Shown: in pieces, positions 44,981 to 54,078 of the stretch
Numbering within the stretch: position 1 is the stretch's first letter
Layout: the number at the start of each line of letters is the position of its first letter
DNA from: Streptomyces sp. NBC_01750
Lineage (GTDB): Bacteria > Actinomycetota > Actinomycetes > Streptomycetales > Streptomycetaceae
Assembly (NCBI RefSeq): GCF_035918095.1
Contig: NZ_CP109137.1
Span: 7,070,001-7,134,000 of the forward strand
Direction of reading: 5' to 3'
DNA length: 64,000 nucleotides
The notes under the pieces: model-generated
Told to the model about the DNA's origin: nothing
The model's input: only the letters and a program-made list of their open reading frames with translations
Databases searched by the model: none
Translations under genes and position numbers: made by a program

Positions 44981-46237
44981 TCACCCGATGCCGTCGGCCA
45001 TGCCGGCCGCGAGCGTGGTGCCGTCGATTGGGTCGATGAGCAGGAAGGACCCGGTACGGCGGGACTCGGCGTACGTGTCGAGCGCGAGCGGCTCGGCGGT
45101 ACGGACCAGGACCCGGCCGATGTCATTGGCCGTCAGCTGCCCCGGGTCCGCGTGCTGGGAGAGGTCTTCCAGGGTGAGCCGCGAGGGTATCTCCTCGACG
45201 ATCGCCTTGACGGTACGGGTGGTGTGCTTGAGCAGCACCCGTTGGCCGACGGTGAGCGGACGGTCCGCGACATGGCAGACGATGGCACTGACCTCCCGGG
45301 TGACCGCGGGCGCCGAGTGGGCGTGGGCGATCAGGTCGCCGCGCGAGATGTCGATGCCGTCGCAGAGTCGTACGGTCACCGACTGCGGCGCCCAGGCGGT
45401 GTCCACGGCCTTGCCGAGCATGTCGATTGCCTCGACGGTGGTGGTGCGGCCCGAGGGCAGTACGGTCACCGGGTCACCGACGTGCAATGTGCCGGAGGCG
45501 ATCTGCCCGGCGTAGCCCCGGTAGTCACGGTGCTCAGCGGTCTGGGGCCGGATGACGTACTGCACCGGGATCCGCGCGGGTTCGTCGTCCGGACGGTGGC
45601 CGACGGATACGGATTCCAGGTGCTCCAGGACAGTCGGTCCGCCGTACCAGTCCATGTTCCGGGAGGGCTCCACCACGTTGTCGCCGGCGAGCGCGGAGAC
45701 TGGGATGGAGGTGATCTCCGGGACGCGCAACTCGTTGGCGTACGCGGTGAATTCCTTCGCGATGGCGGCGAAGACGGGTTCCGCGTACTCCACGAGGTCC
45801 ATCTTGTTGACGGCGAGGACGAGGTGCGGGACGCGGAGCAGGGCGGCGACGGCGGCATGGCGGCGGGTCTGCTCGACGACCCCGTTGCGGGCGTCGACCA
45901 GCACGACGGCCAGCTCGGCCGTAGACGCCCCGGTCACCATGTTGCGCGTGTACTGCACGTGCCCGGGGGTGTCGGCCAGGATGAACCGGCGCCGGGGCGT
46001 GGCGAAGTAGCGGTAGGCGACGTCGATGGTGATGCCCTGCTCGCGCTCGGCCCGCAGGCCGTCGGTCAGCAGCGCCAGGTCGGGGGCTTCCTGGCCGCGG
46101 TTGCGGGAGGCGTGCTCGACGGCCTCCAGCTGGTCGGCCAGTACGGACTTGGAGTCGAACAACAGCCGGCCGACGAGCGTGGACTTGCCGTCGTCCACGG
46201 AACCGGCGGTGGCGAAGCGCAGTGTGTCGATTGCCAT
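44981..46237 (-). CDS. cysN: Sulfate adenylyltransferase subunit 1 (GTPase)
   Basis: Protein of 418 aa with an intact translation-factor-like GTPase: AGSVDDGKST, ADTPGHVQY, VNKMDL. It couples GTP hydrolysis to synthesis of adenosine 5'-phosphosulfate by CysD. The ATG at 46237 lies 2 bases after the cysD stop. Length is typical of a CysN without a fused APS kinase; the kinase is encoded separately as cysC in this operon. Confidence 0.95.
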   Translation of the reverse strand: MAIDTLRFATAGSVDDGKSTLVGRLLFDSKSVLADQLEAVEHASRNRGQEAPDLALLTDGLRAEREQGITIDVAYRYFATPRRRFILADTPGHVQYTRNMVTGASTAELAVVLVDARNGVVEQTRRHAAVAALLRVPHLVLAVNKMDLVEYAEPVFAAIAKEFTAYANELRVPEITSIPVSALAGDNVVEPSRNMDWYGGPTVLEHLESVSVGHRPDDEPARIPVQYVIRPQTAEHRDYRGYAGQIASGTLHVGDPVTVLPSGRTTTVEAIDMLGKAVDTAWAPQSVTVRLCDGIDISRGDLIAHAHSAPAVTREVSAIVCHVADRPLTVGQRVLLKHTTRTVKAIVEEIPSRLTLEDLSQHADPGQLTANDIGRVLVRTAEPLALDTYAESRRTGSFLLIDPIDGTTLAAGMADGIG

Positions 46238-46239
46238 CT

Positions 46240-47226
46240 CTAGAAGTACCCCTCGCGCTTGCGGTCTTCCATCGCGGCCTCGGACAGTTTGTCGTCGGCA
46301 CGGGTCGCACCCCGCTCGGTGAGCCGGGAGGCGGCGATCTCGGCGATCACGGCGTCCAGCGTCACAGCGTCCGAGTCGACGGCGCCGGTGCACGACATGT
46401 CGCCGACCGTGCGATAGCGGATCAGCCGGGTCTCGATGGTCTCCGACTCCTTCGGCCCGCCCCACTCACCGACCGTCAGCCACATGCCGCCCCGGGCGAA
46501 CACCTCGCGCTCGTGTGCGAAGTAGATCTCCGGGAGTTCGATCTCCTCGCGGGCGATGTACTGCCACACGTCCAGTTCGGTCCAGTTGGACAGCGGGAAG
46601 ACGCGGACGTGCTCGCCGGGCGAATGCCGCCCGTTGTAGAGCTGCCACAGCTCGGGTCGCTGGCGGCGGGGGTCCCACTGCGAGAACTCGTCCCGAAGGC
46701 TGAACACCCGCTCCTTGGCGCGCGCCTTCTCCTCGTCGCGCCGCCCGCCGCCGAACACCGCGTCGAAGCGCTCGGCTTGGATCTTCTCGGTCAGCGGCAC
46801 AGTCTGCAGCGGATTGCGGGTCCCGTCGGGCCGCTCACGCAGCACACCCCGGTCGATGTAGTCCTGCACGGAGGCGACGTGCAGCCGCAGACCGTGCCGC
46901 TCGACGGCCCGGTCCCGGTACTCCAGGACCTCGGGGAAGTTGTGCCCCGTGTCCACGTGCAGCAAGGAGAAGGGAATGGGGGCGGGAACGAACGCCTTCA
47001 GCGCCAGGTGCAGCATGACGATCGAGTCTTTGCCGCCGGAGAACAGGATCACCGGCCGCTCGAACTCACCCGCCACTTCGCGGAAGATGTGCACGGCCTC
47101 GGACTCCAGCGAGTCCAGGTGGCTCAGGGCGCGGGGAGAGTCGTCGGTCCGGTTCCGAGCGCCCTCCTGCCGCGGGCCGCCCCCCTGTTCCGGGGCCGAA
47201 CCGGTGGTGGCAGCTGCCGTCGTCAT
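46240..47226 (-). CDS. cysD: Sulfate adenylyltransferase subunit 2
   Basis: Protein of 328 aa; the PP-loop is FSGGKDSIVML, and YNGRHSPGEHVRVFPLSNWT and RYRTVGDMSCTGAV match CysD. The N-terminal about 30 residues are low-complexity and longer than usual. It adenylates sulfate to APS. The ATG at 47226 overlaps the cysC stop by 4 bases. Confidence 0.95.
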   Translation of the reverse strand: MTTAAATTGSAPEQGGGPRQEGARNRTDDSPRALSHLDSLESEAVHIFREVAGEFERPVILFSGGKDSIVMLHLALKAFVPAPIPFSLLHVDTGHNFPEVLEYRDRAVERHGLRLHVASVQDYIDRGVLRERPDGTRNPLQTVPLTEKIQAERFDAVFGGGRRDEEKARAKERVFSLRDEFSQWDPRRQRPELWQLYNGRHSPGEHVRVFPLSNWTELDVWQYIAREEIELPEIYFAHEREVFARGGMWLTVGEWGGPKESETIETRLIRYRTVGDMSCTGAVDSDAVTLDAVIAEIAASRLTERGATRADDKLSEAAMEDRKREGYF

Positions 47227-47783
47227 GCCAGTCCCCTTTCCGTCAGCAACACGTGCAGTACCGCTGCGGATTCCTGCACGCTCTGGGTGTGTGCCTCGAT
47301 CCGCAGGTCTGGGACCTCCGGCTCCTCGTACGGGTCGTCCACTCCGGTCAGACCGGTGATCTCCCCGGACGCCTGCCGGGCGTACAGCCCCTTCACGTCG
47401 CGTTCGGAGCACACCTCGACCGGCGTGGCGACATGTACCTCCAGGTAGGGAGTGCCACTGCTTTCGTGGCGCTTGCGCACCGCTTCCCGGCTGTCGGCGT
47501 ACGGGGCGATCACCGGCACAAGGGTGGTGACGCCGTTGCGTGCCAATACCTCCGCCACCAGGCCGATGCGCTGGACGTTGGCGTCCCGGTCCGCGCGACC
47601 GAAGCCCAGACCCGCGGAGAGGAACGACCGGATCTCGTCGCCGTCCAGTACCTCGACACGATGTCCGTCGGCACGCAGCCTCTCGGCCAGTTCGTAGGCA
47701 AGAGTGGTCTTGCCCGCGCTGGGCAAACCGGTCAGCCACACCGTCGCACCTGGCCAGCAGGTGCATATTCCTTGCTGTTTCAT
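47223..47783 (-). CDS. cysC: Adenylylsulfate kinase
   Basis: Protein of about 186 aa with the P-loop GLPSAGKTTLA, LDGDEIRSFLSAGLGF and GLYARQASGEITGLTGVDDP. It phosphorylates APS to PAPS, the sulfuryl donor for sulfotransferases. The ATG at 47783 is preceded by GAAAGGA; the in-frame ATG at 47813 has no ribosome-binding site. With cysD and cysN it forms a complete PAPS supply; no PAPS reductase is present, so sulfonation rather than cysteine synthesis is the likely purpose. Confidence 0.94.
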   Translation of the reverse strand: MKQQGICTCWPGATVWLTGLPSAGKTTLAYELAERLRADGHRVEVLDGDEIRSFLSAGLGFGRADRDANVQRIGLVAEVLARNGVTTLVPVIAPYADSREAVRKRHESSGTPYLEVHVATPVEVCSERDVKGLYARQASGEITGLTGVDDPYEEPEVPDLRIEAHTQSVQESAAVLHVLLTERGLA

Positions 47784-47835
47784 CCGGTCCTTTCCGATTG
47801 TGGCCGCGTCCATCGCGGTTGTGCGCCCGTGGGTG

Positions 47836-49191
47836 TCAGCCGACGGATTGTGCGGCTTCCTTGCCGATTTCGGGTGCCGCGGGTTTCCTTCCGATGGCGC
47901 TCTCCGCCGACCCCTCGCGGGGCAGCTGGAGGGTCAGGGCACCGAGAATCACGGCGGTCACTGCGACCACGAGGTAGTACCACATGAAATCGCCGGTGAT
48001 GTTCTTCAGGAATCCCGCCGTGTAGTTTCCGACGATTCCGCCGATTCCCTGGGTCACATTGGTGACACCGAAGATGACCGTCGCGGCGGCGCCCGACGCC
48101 GACTTTGATACGTACGCCGGCACAAGCCCGTAAATCGGGTAGAAGGCGAGCGCGAAGAGAACACCGGAGACCATCGGGAGGAATCCGACGGGGGCAACCA
48201 CCAGGAGCACGGCGGAGATGAAGAAGAGTGCGTAGCACATCACCAGTGAGGCGCGTACGCCGATCCGGTCGGAGAGCCAGCCGACCGCGAATCCGGCGAA
48301 CATTCCGATGACGCCGATGGCACCCCAGACCTGGGCCGCGAAGTCGATGTCAAATCCCAGGCCCTCGCGCAGATAGGGGGAGAGGTAGTTCTGGAACGGC
48401 ATACAGGCGAACCCGTTCAGGAACTTCATCGTCCAGACGATGACCACCCAGCGCACCAGCACCATGCGCCAGCCGGCGCGGGCACTGGTGTTGTGCGGCA
48501 TGCCTTCGTTGTCCGTGGTGCCGGGGTCCGCGGTGTCGGGTGTGCTCTCGTTGTCGCCGCGGAAGAGCCCGAGTCGGTGGAAGGTGAAGGCGGCCACCGC
48601 GGTCACCATCAGCGTTCCGAACCCGACCGCGTACCACAGCCCCCGCCAGTTGTCGTTCTGGACGAAGCTGGGGACCAGGAGGCTGTTGACGAAGACGCCG
48701 TAGCTGGTTCCGCTGGACACCAGTCCCAGCACCTTGCCGCGGTGCCGGTAGTCGATGACCCGGCCGACGATTTCGACCAGCGGCACGTACACGGAGGCCG
48801 CTGTGCCTCCCATGATCGTCAATAGGATCCCGATGAAGAGGATGCTGTTGCTCACCGGCAGCAGCACGAGGCAGAGTCCGCACAGCGCCACCGAGCCGAT
48901 GACGACCTGGCCGCCGCCGATCCGCGTCGACAGCCAGGTGCCGAGCAGGGCGAACAGCAGGAAGCCGAGCTGCCCGGCCGCGGTGATCGTCCCGACCACC
49001 GTGTAGTCGAAGCCGAGGTCTTTGCGCATATCGGTGACGAGCTGCGCGAAGAGATAGAAGCCGAATCCGTAGGTCGCCGCTACAAAACTGGTCAGCAGTA
49101 CGGTCGCGACGAATCCGGCGACTACCTTGGGACGGTTGTCGTCGGTGTTCACTTTACTCACCACCGTTGTGGGCCTTTCTGACTGCTTCAT
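47836..49191 (-). CDS. MFS transporter (OFA/NarK-like)
   Basis: Protein of about 451 aa with 12 hydrophobic segments. GFLLFALLGTWLSTRIGG and RGKVLGLVSSGTSYGVFVN resemble oxalate/formate-antiporter or NNP-type carriers. The long central loop (DNESTPDTADPGTTDNEGMP) is acidic. ATG 49191 begins 10 bases after the methyltransferase stop. In the operon it most likely exports the pathway product or imports a precursor. Confidence 0.82.
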   Translation of the reverse strand: MKQSERPTTVVSKVNTDDNRPKVVAGFVATVLLTSFVAATYGFGFYLFAQLVTDMRKDLGFDYTVVGTITAAGQLGFLLFALLGTWLSTRIGGGQVVIGSVALCGLCLVLLPVSNSILFIGILLTIMGGTAASVYVPLVEIVGRVIDYRHRGKVLGLVSSGTSYGVFVNSLLVPSFVQNDNWRGLWYAVGFGTLMVTAVAAFTFHRLGLFRGDNESTPDTADPGTTDNEGMPHNTSARAGWRMVLVRWVVIVWTMKFLNGFACMPFQNYLSPYLREGLGFDIDFAAQVWGAIGVIGMFAGFAVGWLSDRIGVRASLVMCYALFFISAVLLVVAPVGFLPMVSGVLFALAFYPIYGLVPAYVSKSASGAAATVIFGVTNVTQGIGGIVGNYTAGFLKNITGDFMWYYLVVAVTAVILGALTLQLPREGSAESAIGRKPAAPEIGKEAAQSVG

Positions 49192-49201
49192 GACTCGTGG
49201 C

Positions 49202-49996
49202 TCACGGCTTCCGGGCGACGTGGATGACGAAGTCCACCTCGTCGATGTCGAAACTCTCCTGGAAGTCACCGAAGTTCTGGATGGTGTCGAATCCGGCGTC
49301 GATGAGCAGTGACGACAGCTCGTCCGAGAGAATGGGGTAGACCTCCAGATGGTGTGTGCTGCCGTCCGGGAAGTCGTACTGAAAGCGACACAGTTGCTCA
49401 GCGACATGTGCGACGGTCACTGTTGCCCCGGTCCCGCAGTAGTAGTAGTTGCCGGTGCTCTGGTACCGGTGCCGGCGGATCGCGTCAAAATTCCGGTGGT
49501 CGACGATGAGAATGCCGCCGGGATTCAGCGCCTCGTAGAACTCCGAGAGCACGGCACGCCGGTCGGCCTCCTGGAACAGGTGCGGGAACGAACTGCCCAG
49601 GCAGACGATCGCGTCGTAACGCCCGTCGATGTGCTCTCGCAGACTGCGCCAATCGGCCTGGAGGACGCGGAAGGACTGTCCGCGCCGCTCGGCGTTCCGC
49701 CGAGTCTTGTCGATCATCTCCGCGCTGCCGTCCGTCGCGGTGACGTCGAAGCCCTGCTGTGCCAGAGCGACTGAGTGGTAGCCGGTACCCGCCGCGACGT
49801 CGAGCACACGGCGGGCCTCGGCCCCGTTCAGGAGCTCCACGAAGAAGTCCTGCTCACTCGCTTTGCGGCGGTCCCAGTCGATCAGCTCGTCCCAGCGGTC
49901 GACGAGAGTACGTACGTACTGGCCCTCGAAGTCGTCCGGAACGGCCGCTTCCGCGACGGGAACTGTGCCTGCGACCCGGGTTGCGGGTGTGGTCAT
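49202..49996 (-). CDS. Glycine/sarcosine-N-methyltransferase-like enzyme
   Basis: Protein of 264 aa, SAM-dependent class I fold. The SAM loop is VLDVAAGTGYHSVALAQQGF, followed by LQADWRSL, DAIVCLGSSFPHLFQEADRR and NFDAIRRHRYQSTGNYYYCG. The YYYCG and GDFQESFDIDEVDFVIHVA stretches resemble glycine/sarcosine N-methyltransferases of the betaine route. The ATG at 49996 is preceded by GGAGG. Its true acceptor is unknown; N-methylation of an amine or amino acid intermediate is inferred. Confidence 0.78.
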   Translation of the reverse strand: MTTPATRVAGTVPVAEAAVPDDFEGQYVRTLVDRWDELIDWDRRKASEQDFFVELLNGAEARRVLDVAAGTGYHSVALAQQGFDVTATDGSAEMIDKTRRNAERRGQSFRVLQADWRSLREHIDGRYDAIVCLGSSFPHLFQEADRRAVLSEFYEALNPGGILIVDHRNFDAIRRHRYQSTGNYYYCGTGATVTVAHVAEQLCRFQYDFPDGSTHHLEVYPILSDELSSLLIDAGFDTIQNFGDFQESFDIDEVDFVIHVARKP

Positions 49997-50096
49997 TGTG
50001 ATCCTCCGGCTCTCTCTGGCGGTGTGAGTCTCCGCAGACATACGGGCGTGGGACGGGTGGCCGTCCGAGGGCCCAGTGCCCCGGTCGGCGTTCGGA

Positions 50097-51245
50097 TCAG
50101 CTGAACTTCGCTGCGAACGCCCGGTACTTCAGGGCAAGTTCATCGGCCCATTCAGAGGCATCGCCGAGCTTCATGCTCAGGCACTCGTAGCCGAGCAGTC
50201 GCTTCATGACCGCCATCTCCGGCTCGGTGAAGTGCACCGTTCCGTCGTCGTCGATGCGGTCGATGCCGTCGGCGCGCTGGCACTCCTCGTTGATGCGGAT
50301 CGCCTCGTCCTGTCCGAGGCCGTCGGGCAGGTCGAGCGTGCCGCCGCCCCGGTGGACCCGGACCGGATAGCCGCCGGGCAGGCCGTCCGGTGCGGGGGCG
50401 TGGGCGAGCACCCCGCTGTCGGTCGCCAGGCCCTTCAGCACCCGTACGGCGGAGGAGGCGGTCAGCAGCTGACCGTCGATGCCGCCGAGCCGCTTGAGCC
50501 GGTTGTCGAGCTGGGCGAAGAGCGCGCCGTGGTGAACCTCCGCGGTCCCGGGCTGGCCCGCCACCGTCACCGCGAGGTGGTACGCACCCTGCCCGGCGTC
50601 GCCGAAGCGCGGTACGTAGTGACTGAAGTAGTGCTGGGCGGTGAGCCGGAGCTCCACCTTCGAAGGGTGCGCGTTCAGCAGGTGTGCGGCGCCCAGGGTG
50701 AGCGCGGGGACGATGTTGGCGACGTTGCCCACACCGATCGTCGGCGCCAGGCCGACCTTGCCGAGGACCGGGCCGACCGCGTCGGGGAACGCGGCGTTGA
50801 CGACCTTGGCGTCGATGCCCGCATCCCGTACCGCCTGCATCAACAGATGATTGAGCGTCAGGTGCATCGGCAGCCACGGCCCGAACTGCGCCTCGTCGAG
50901 CTCCTCGAAGACCTCCTTGGGCAGGGCGGTGATGATCCGCCAGGACTGGAGCGATCCGCCCATGAAGATGATGTCGGGCCGGACCCTGGCGAGGGTCTCC
51001 GCCGTGGCGTCGACATCACGGAGGTCGACATGGACCGTTTTGACCGTGCCGTGTTCGCCGAGATTGGTGGAGGTGAAAAGCGCCAGATTGCCGCGCCTGC
51101 GGATGGTCTCGGTGTCACGGCCGGCCAGCATGACCCGGTTGGTCGCCGGGTCGCTCAGGAGCATGTTGAGCACCTTGGCGCTCAGGTCGCCCATGCCCAC
51201 CAGCATGATGAGCGGCTTGCCGGAACCGTCGGTTGAGGAAGTCAA
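50097..51245 (-). CDS. NAD(P)-binding Rossmann protein of unknown substrate
   Basis: Protein of 382 aa. The N-terminus LIMLVGMGDLSAKVLNMLLS is a dinucleotide-binding fold with GxGxxxxxV, VMLAGRD follows, and PDIIFMGGSLQSWRI lies at a typical strand-turn. Farther segments (QHYFSHYVPRFGDAGQGAYH, NRLKRLGGIDGQLLTAS) are unfamiliar to me. Reductases of the saccharopine- or opine-dehydrogenase type are the closest recognisable architecture. Same operon as a sulfotransferase, transaldolase and SDR. Confidence 0.6.
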   Translation of the reverse strand: MTSSTDGSGKPLIMLVGMGDLSAKVLNMLLSDPATNRVMLAGRDTETIRRRGNLALFTSTNLGEHGTVKTVHVDLRDVDATAETLARVRPDIIFMGGSLQSWRIITALPKEVFEELDEAQFGPWLPMHLTLNHLLMQAVRDAGIDAKVVNAAFPDAVGPVLGKVGLAPTIGVGNVANIVPALTLGAAHLLNAHPSKVELRLTAQHYFSHYVPRFGDAGQGAYHLAVTVAGQPGTAEVHHGALFAQLDNRLKRLGGIDGQLLTASSAVRVLKGLATDSGVLAHAPAPDGLPGGYPVRVHRGGGTLDLPDGLGQDEAIRINEECQRADGIDRIDDDGTVHFTEPEMAVMKRLLGYECLSMKLGDASEWADELALKYRAFAAKFS

Positions 51246-51278
51246 GGTTTTACCTCCAGGACGTACGGAGACGGAGAC

Positions 51279-52010
51279 TCAGCGCGGGTAGGAGCCGTTG
51301 TCGGCGCGCAGCAAGGCGCCGGTCAGCGTCCGGGACTCGTCGCTGAGCAGGTAGGCGCACACATCAGCCACGTACTCGGGGAGGATGTCGCCGTCGAGCT
51401 GCTCCTGGCGCTTGTACTCGGCATAGCGGTAGTCCGGGATCCGGTCTGCGATGGCCGTATTCACAATGAGGCCCGGCGACACGACGTTGACCCGGATGTA
51501 AGGGGCGAAGTTCATGGCGTTGGACTTCGTGAGACCGATGACACCGGCCTTGACCGTGCCATACAGCGCGTCCGAACTGCCGACCTCGCCCGCGACCGAC
51601 GCCAGGTTCACGATGGCGCCGCGCCGCTTGGCCGGCAGCAGATGGTCCGCGAAACGGCGGGACAGCCACACCGGGCCCTTGACGTTCACGGCGATGACCC
51701 GCTCGATCGTGGCGTCGTCGTACTCCCAGACCGGCTGCCCGAGGTACAGACCGGCATTGTTGACCAGGCCGTCCACTTCCGGGTGCGCGGCAAGGGCCCG
51801 GTCCATGAAGGCATCGCAGTCCTGGTGCGAAGCGACATCGCTGACATGGGTCTCCAGCGCCCGGCCGCGATGTTCCTCGGCAAGCGACTTCAAGCCCGGT
51901 TCGTCGATGTCACAGGTGATGACGGTCTTGCCGGCGTTCAGCAGCCGGCCGATCAGGGCCCGGCCGACACCGCTGGCTCCGCCGGTGACGATGACAGTGG
52001 TCACGCTCAT
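51279..52010 (-). CDS. SDR-family oxidoreductase
   Basis: Protein of 243 aa: VTGGASGVGRALI cofactor loop, LVNNAG, catalytic Ser in NLASVAG and YGTVKAG Tyr-Lys. The acid at the end of the second strand (CDIDE) suggests NAD preference. The ATG at 52010 overlaps the sulfotransferase stop (ATGA). It probably oxidises or reduces a hydroxyl of the pathway intermediate. Confidence 0.88.
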   Translation of the reverse strand: MSVTTVIVTGGASGVGRALIGRLLNAGKTVITCDIDEPGLKSLAEEHRGRALETHVSDVASHQDCDAFMDRALAAHPEVDGLVNNAGLYLGQPVWEYDDATIERVIAVNVKGPVWLSRRFADHLLPAKRRGAIVNLASVAGEVGSSDALYGTVKAGVIGLTKSNAMNFAPYIRVNVVSPGLIVNTAIADRIPDYRYAEYKRQEQLDGDILPEYVADVCAYLLSDESRTLTGALLRADNGSYPR

Positions 52011-52759
52011 GTGGATGCCTCCTCTGCCGGCCGCAGCCGGTACCGGTCCAGGTGCTCGTAGAAGGGGCGGCAGTAGCGCTCGAACTCGCGCAGAGCTGGC
52101 CGCGTCTCGTATGTGAAGCGGTATTCGCGCTGCGGCGTGCTGAAGCCGCTGCTGGCCGCCACGTCCGTGTGCCAGCCGCTCCATGTGGTCCATTCGGGCT
52201 GCTCGCCCGCGGACCACTTCAGCGCTTCAGGGAGGAAGGGGATCCCGACTGCTTCGCAGTAGGCGGCGATGGTGGCCTCGGGACGGGCCGCGAGATCCGC
52301 TGCGTTGACGACCACCGGCGCGGTGCCCGTCAACTCCCGCACGAGGTCGAAGGCCTTGGCCAGCTGTTCGTACCCGAGTACCTCGCGGGTGAGCTCAGGG
52401 TGCACGGTGGCATGGGAGAGGACGGCTTCCTCGGGATCACGGATCAGGAAGGTATTGACCTGGCCGAGCAGGTATGTGGGGTCCTTCAACAGATGGTCGA
52501 GACAGTGGTACGGGAAGTCCTTGTGGAACACCGGGCGTTCGAGCCGCGCGGCCTCCATCATCTCCTTGACCTCGAGATAGGTCAGCGGATGATCCGGATC
52601 CGGGTTCTTGTGTGGAATGGCGGCACGCCCTTCGTGCATGAAGAAGACGTAGGCGAAGGCTTCATGGAATACCTTGAAGTCGCCCCGCTCGATGAACGAG
52701 CGCTCCAGTGCGGTCGACATCGACCTGGGATGGCTCCAGAGCGCAATGGACTGTTGCAT
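52007..52759 (-). CDS. Sulfotransferase-family protein
   Basis: Protein of 250 aa. The PAPS 5'-phosphosulfate-binding loop appears as LWSHPRSMSTALERSFIERG, and HKDFPYHCLDHLL and IRDPEEAVLSHAT fit the 3'-phosphate-binding region. The cysC-cysD-cysN genes that produce PAPS lie in the same operon, which strongly suggests O- or N-sulfonation of a pathway intermediate. The acceptor is unknown. Stop overlaps the next start by 4 bases. Confidence 0.8.
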   Translation of the reverse strand: MQQSIALWSHPRSMSTALERSFIERGDFKVFHEAFAYVFFMHEGRAAIPHKNPDPDHPLTYLEVKEMMEAARLERPVFHKDFPYHCLDHLLKDPTYLLGQVNTFLIRDPEEAVLSHATVHPELTREVLGYEQLAKAFDLVRELTGTAPVVVNAADLAARPEATIAAYCEAVGIPFLPEALKWSAGEQPEWTTWSGWHTDVAASSGFSTPQREYRFTYETRPALREFERYCRPFYEHLDRYRLRPAEEAST

Positions 52760-52804
52760 TCGGCACCTCCTCGATGATGGGGGGAATGTCGGCCTGTGGA
52801 CGGC

Positions 52805-54031
52805 TCAGGTCAGCAGCAGGGGCTGCGCCGAGGTGGTGATGGTCTGGAACTGATGCGCGACGAAGTCGATCAACTTCCGGGTATTCGCCATGACTTCGGC
52901 GTACGTCGAGATGAATGAGCCGTAGTGGGCGAATTCCTCGGGATGCATGCCGGCCGGGTCGTACGCGCGATGGAACGACGGAAGCCACATCAGTTTCTCC
53001 AGGACGTTCGCCGGAACTTCCTGCTCGATGGCCCGCGTGTCGAAGGACGGCAGTTCATGCTCGCGGCGCATCACGTCGGCGATGAACTGGGGCTTGCAGG
53101 TATAGGCGACCGCGCCGCCCGCGCTCTGTTCCAGATGCATGCTCAGCGTGCTGCTGCCCTGGGCCGGGTCGTCGACCTCGAGGCTGGAGAGCAGCGGCTT
53201 GATGGGGTGGTCGTTCTCCTGGATGAGCGTGTGGATGCGTTTGAGAATGGCGACTTCGGCCCAGCGCAGATCGGTCTGGGAGAGTTCGATCTCGCGGATC
53301 GCCGCTTCGTAGCGGAGGTCGTTGTTTGCCCCGAAGCGCCCGATCATGTGCGTGAAGACCGCGCGCCACCGCCCGGTGTCGATTCCCTGGTCGTGCGCCC
53401 GCTTCAGCCCGGATTCCACTGCCTCGGCACAGGCCGCGAACTGCGGAACCGTATAGGAGAGCGTGGAGTTGATGGAGATTCCGCGGGCCACCAGCTGCCG
53501 TACGACCTCGTACCCCTGCTTGGTGCCGGGCACCTTCACCATGAGATTGGGGGATATTCGGGCGATGCGCAGTGCCTGTTCCAGCATGAGGTCGGCATTG
53601 AGCATGTGGCGCGGATCGAGCTGTCCGGAGACCCAGCCGAACTTGCCGTCGCTGGCCTCCCACATCGGCAGCATCTCGCGCGCCGCGCGGCGCAGCGCCT
53701 CCTCGTAGACGAGCGAGAAGGTGCTTTCCACATCAGGGGTCAGCTGATAGCGGATGAGCTCCTGGATGTCATTGCGCCAGCTCTCCGGGGACGCCAGGAC
53801 ACTCTGCGCGACCAGGGAGGGATTGGTCGTGATGCCACGTACCAGGGAACGTTCGGGCGTCGCCGGACACAGAAAGCGGTTGAGCTGCTCCTGCCAGCGT
53901 TCCCTGGTGTCCTTGTCGGGTGCGGTGGCCAGATGGTGATCGCACCACCGGGGAAAGTCGAGCGGCGAGGAATCCCACCAGATCTCCGCCGACTTACCGG
54001 CGTGCTGAAGCTCTTCAAGAACACTCGGCAT
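52805..54031 (-). CDS. Transaldolase-family protein (catalytic lysine present)
   Basis: Protein of 408 aa, of the bacterial transaldolase family. TTNPSLVAQSVL is the substrate phosphate loop and the Schiff-base lysine is present in PNLMVKVPGTKQG (Lys166), with GISINSTLSYTV behind it. At 408 aa it is about 40 residues longer than a typical 370-aa homologue. ATG 54031 is better spaced from GGAAAGGG than ATG 54040. It likely transfers or condenses a three-carbon unit with a sugar phosphate, as the transaldolase-like enzyme of lincomycin octose biosynthesis does. Confidence 0.85.
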   Translation of the reverse strand: MPSVLEELQHAGKSAEIWWDSSPLDFPRWCDHHLATAPDKDTRERWQEQLNRFLCPATPERSLVRGITTNPSLVAQSVLASPESWRNDIQELIRYQLTPDVESTFSLVYEEALRRAAREMLPMWEASDGKFGWVSGQLDPRHMLNADLMLEQALRIARISPNLMVKVPGTKQGYEVVRQLVARGISINSTLSYTVPQFAACAEAVESGLKRAHDQGIDTGRWRAVFTHMIGRFGANNDLRYEAAIREIELSQTDLRWAEVAILKRIHTLIQENDHPIKPLLSSLEVDDPAQGSSTLSMHLEQSAGGAVAYTCKPQFIADVMRREHELPSFDTRAIEQEVPANVLEKLMWLPSFHRAYDPAGMHPEEFAHYGSFISTYAEVMANTRKLIDFVAHQFQTITTSAQPLLLT

Positions 54032-54078
54032 GCGATTCATCCCTTTCCAACTCGGTGTCTCTGGAGGCCAGGCAGTCG

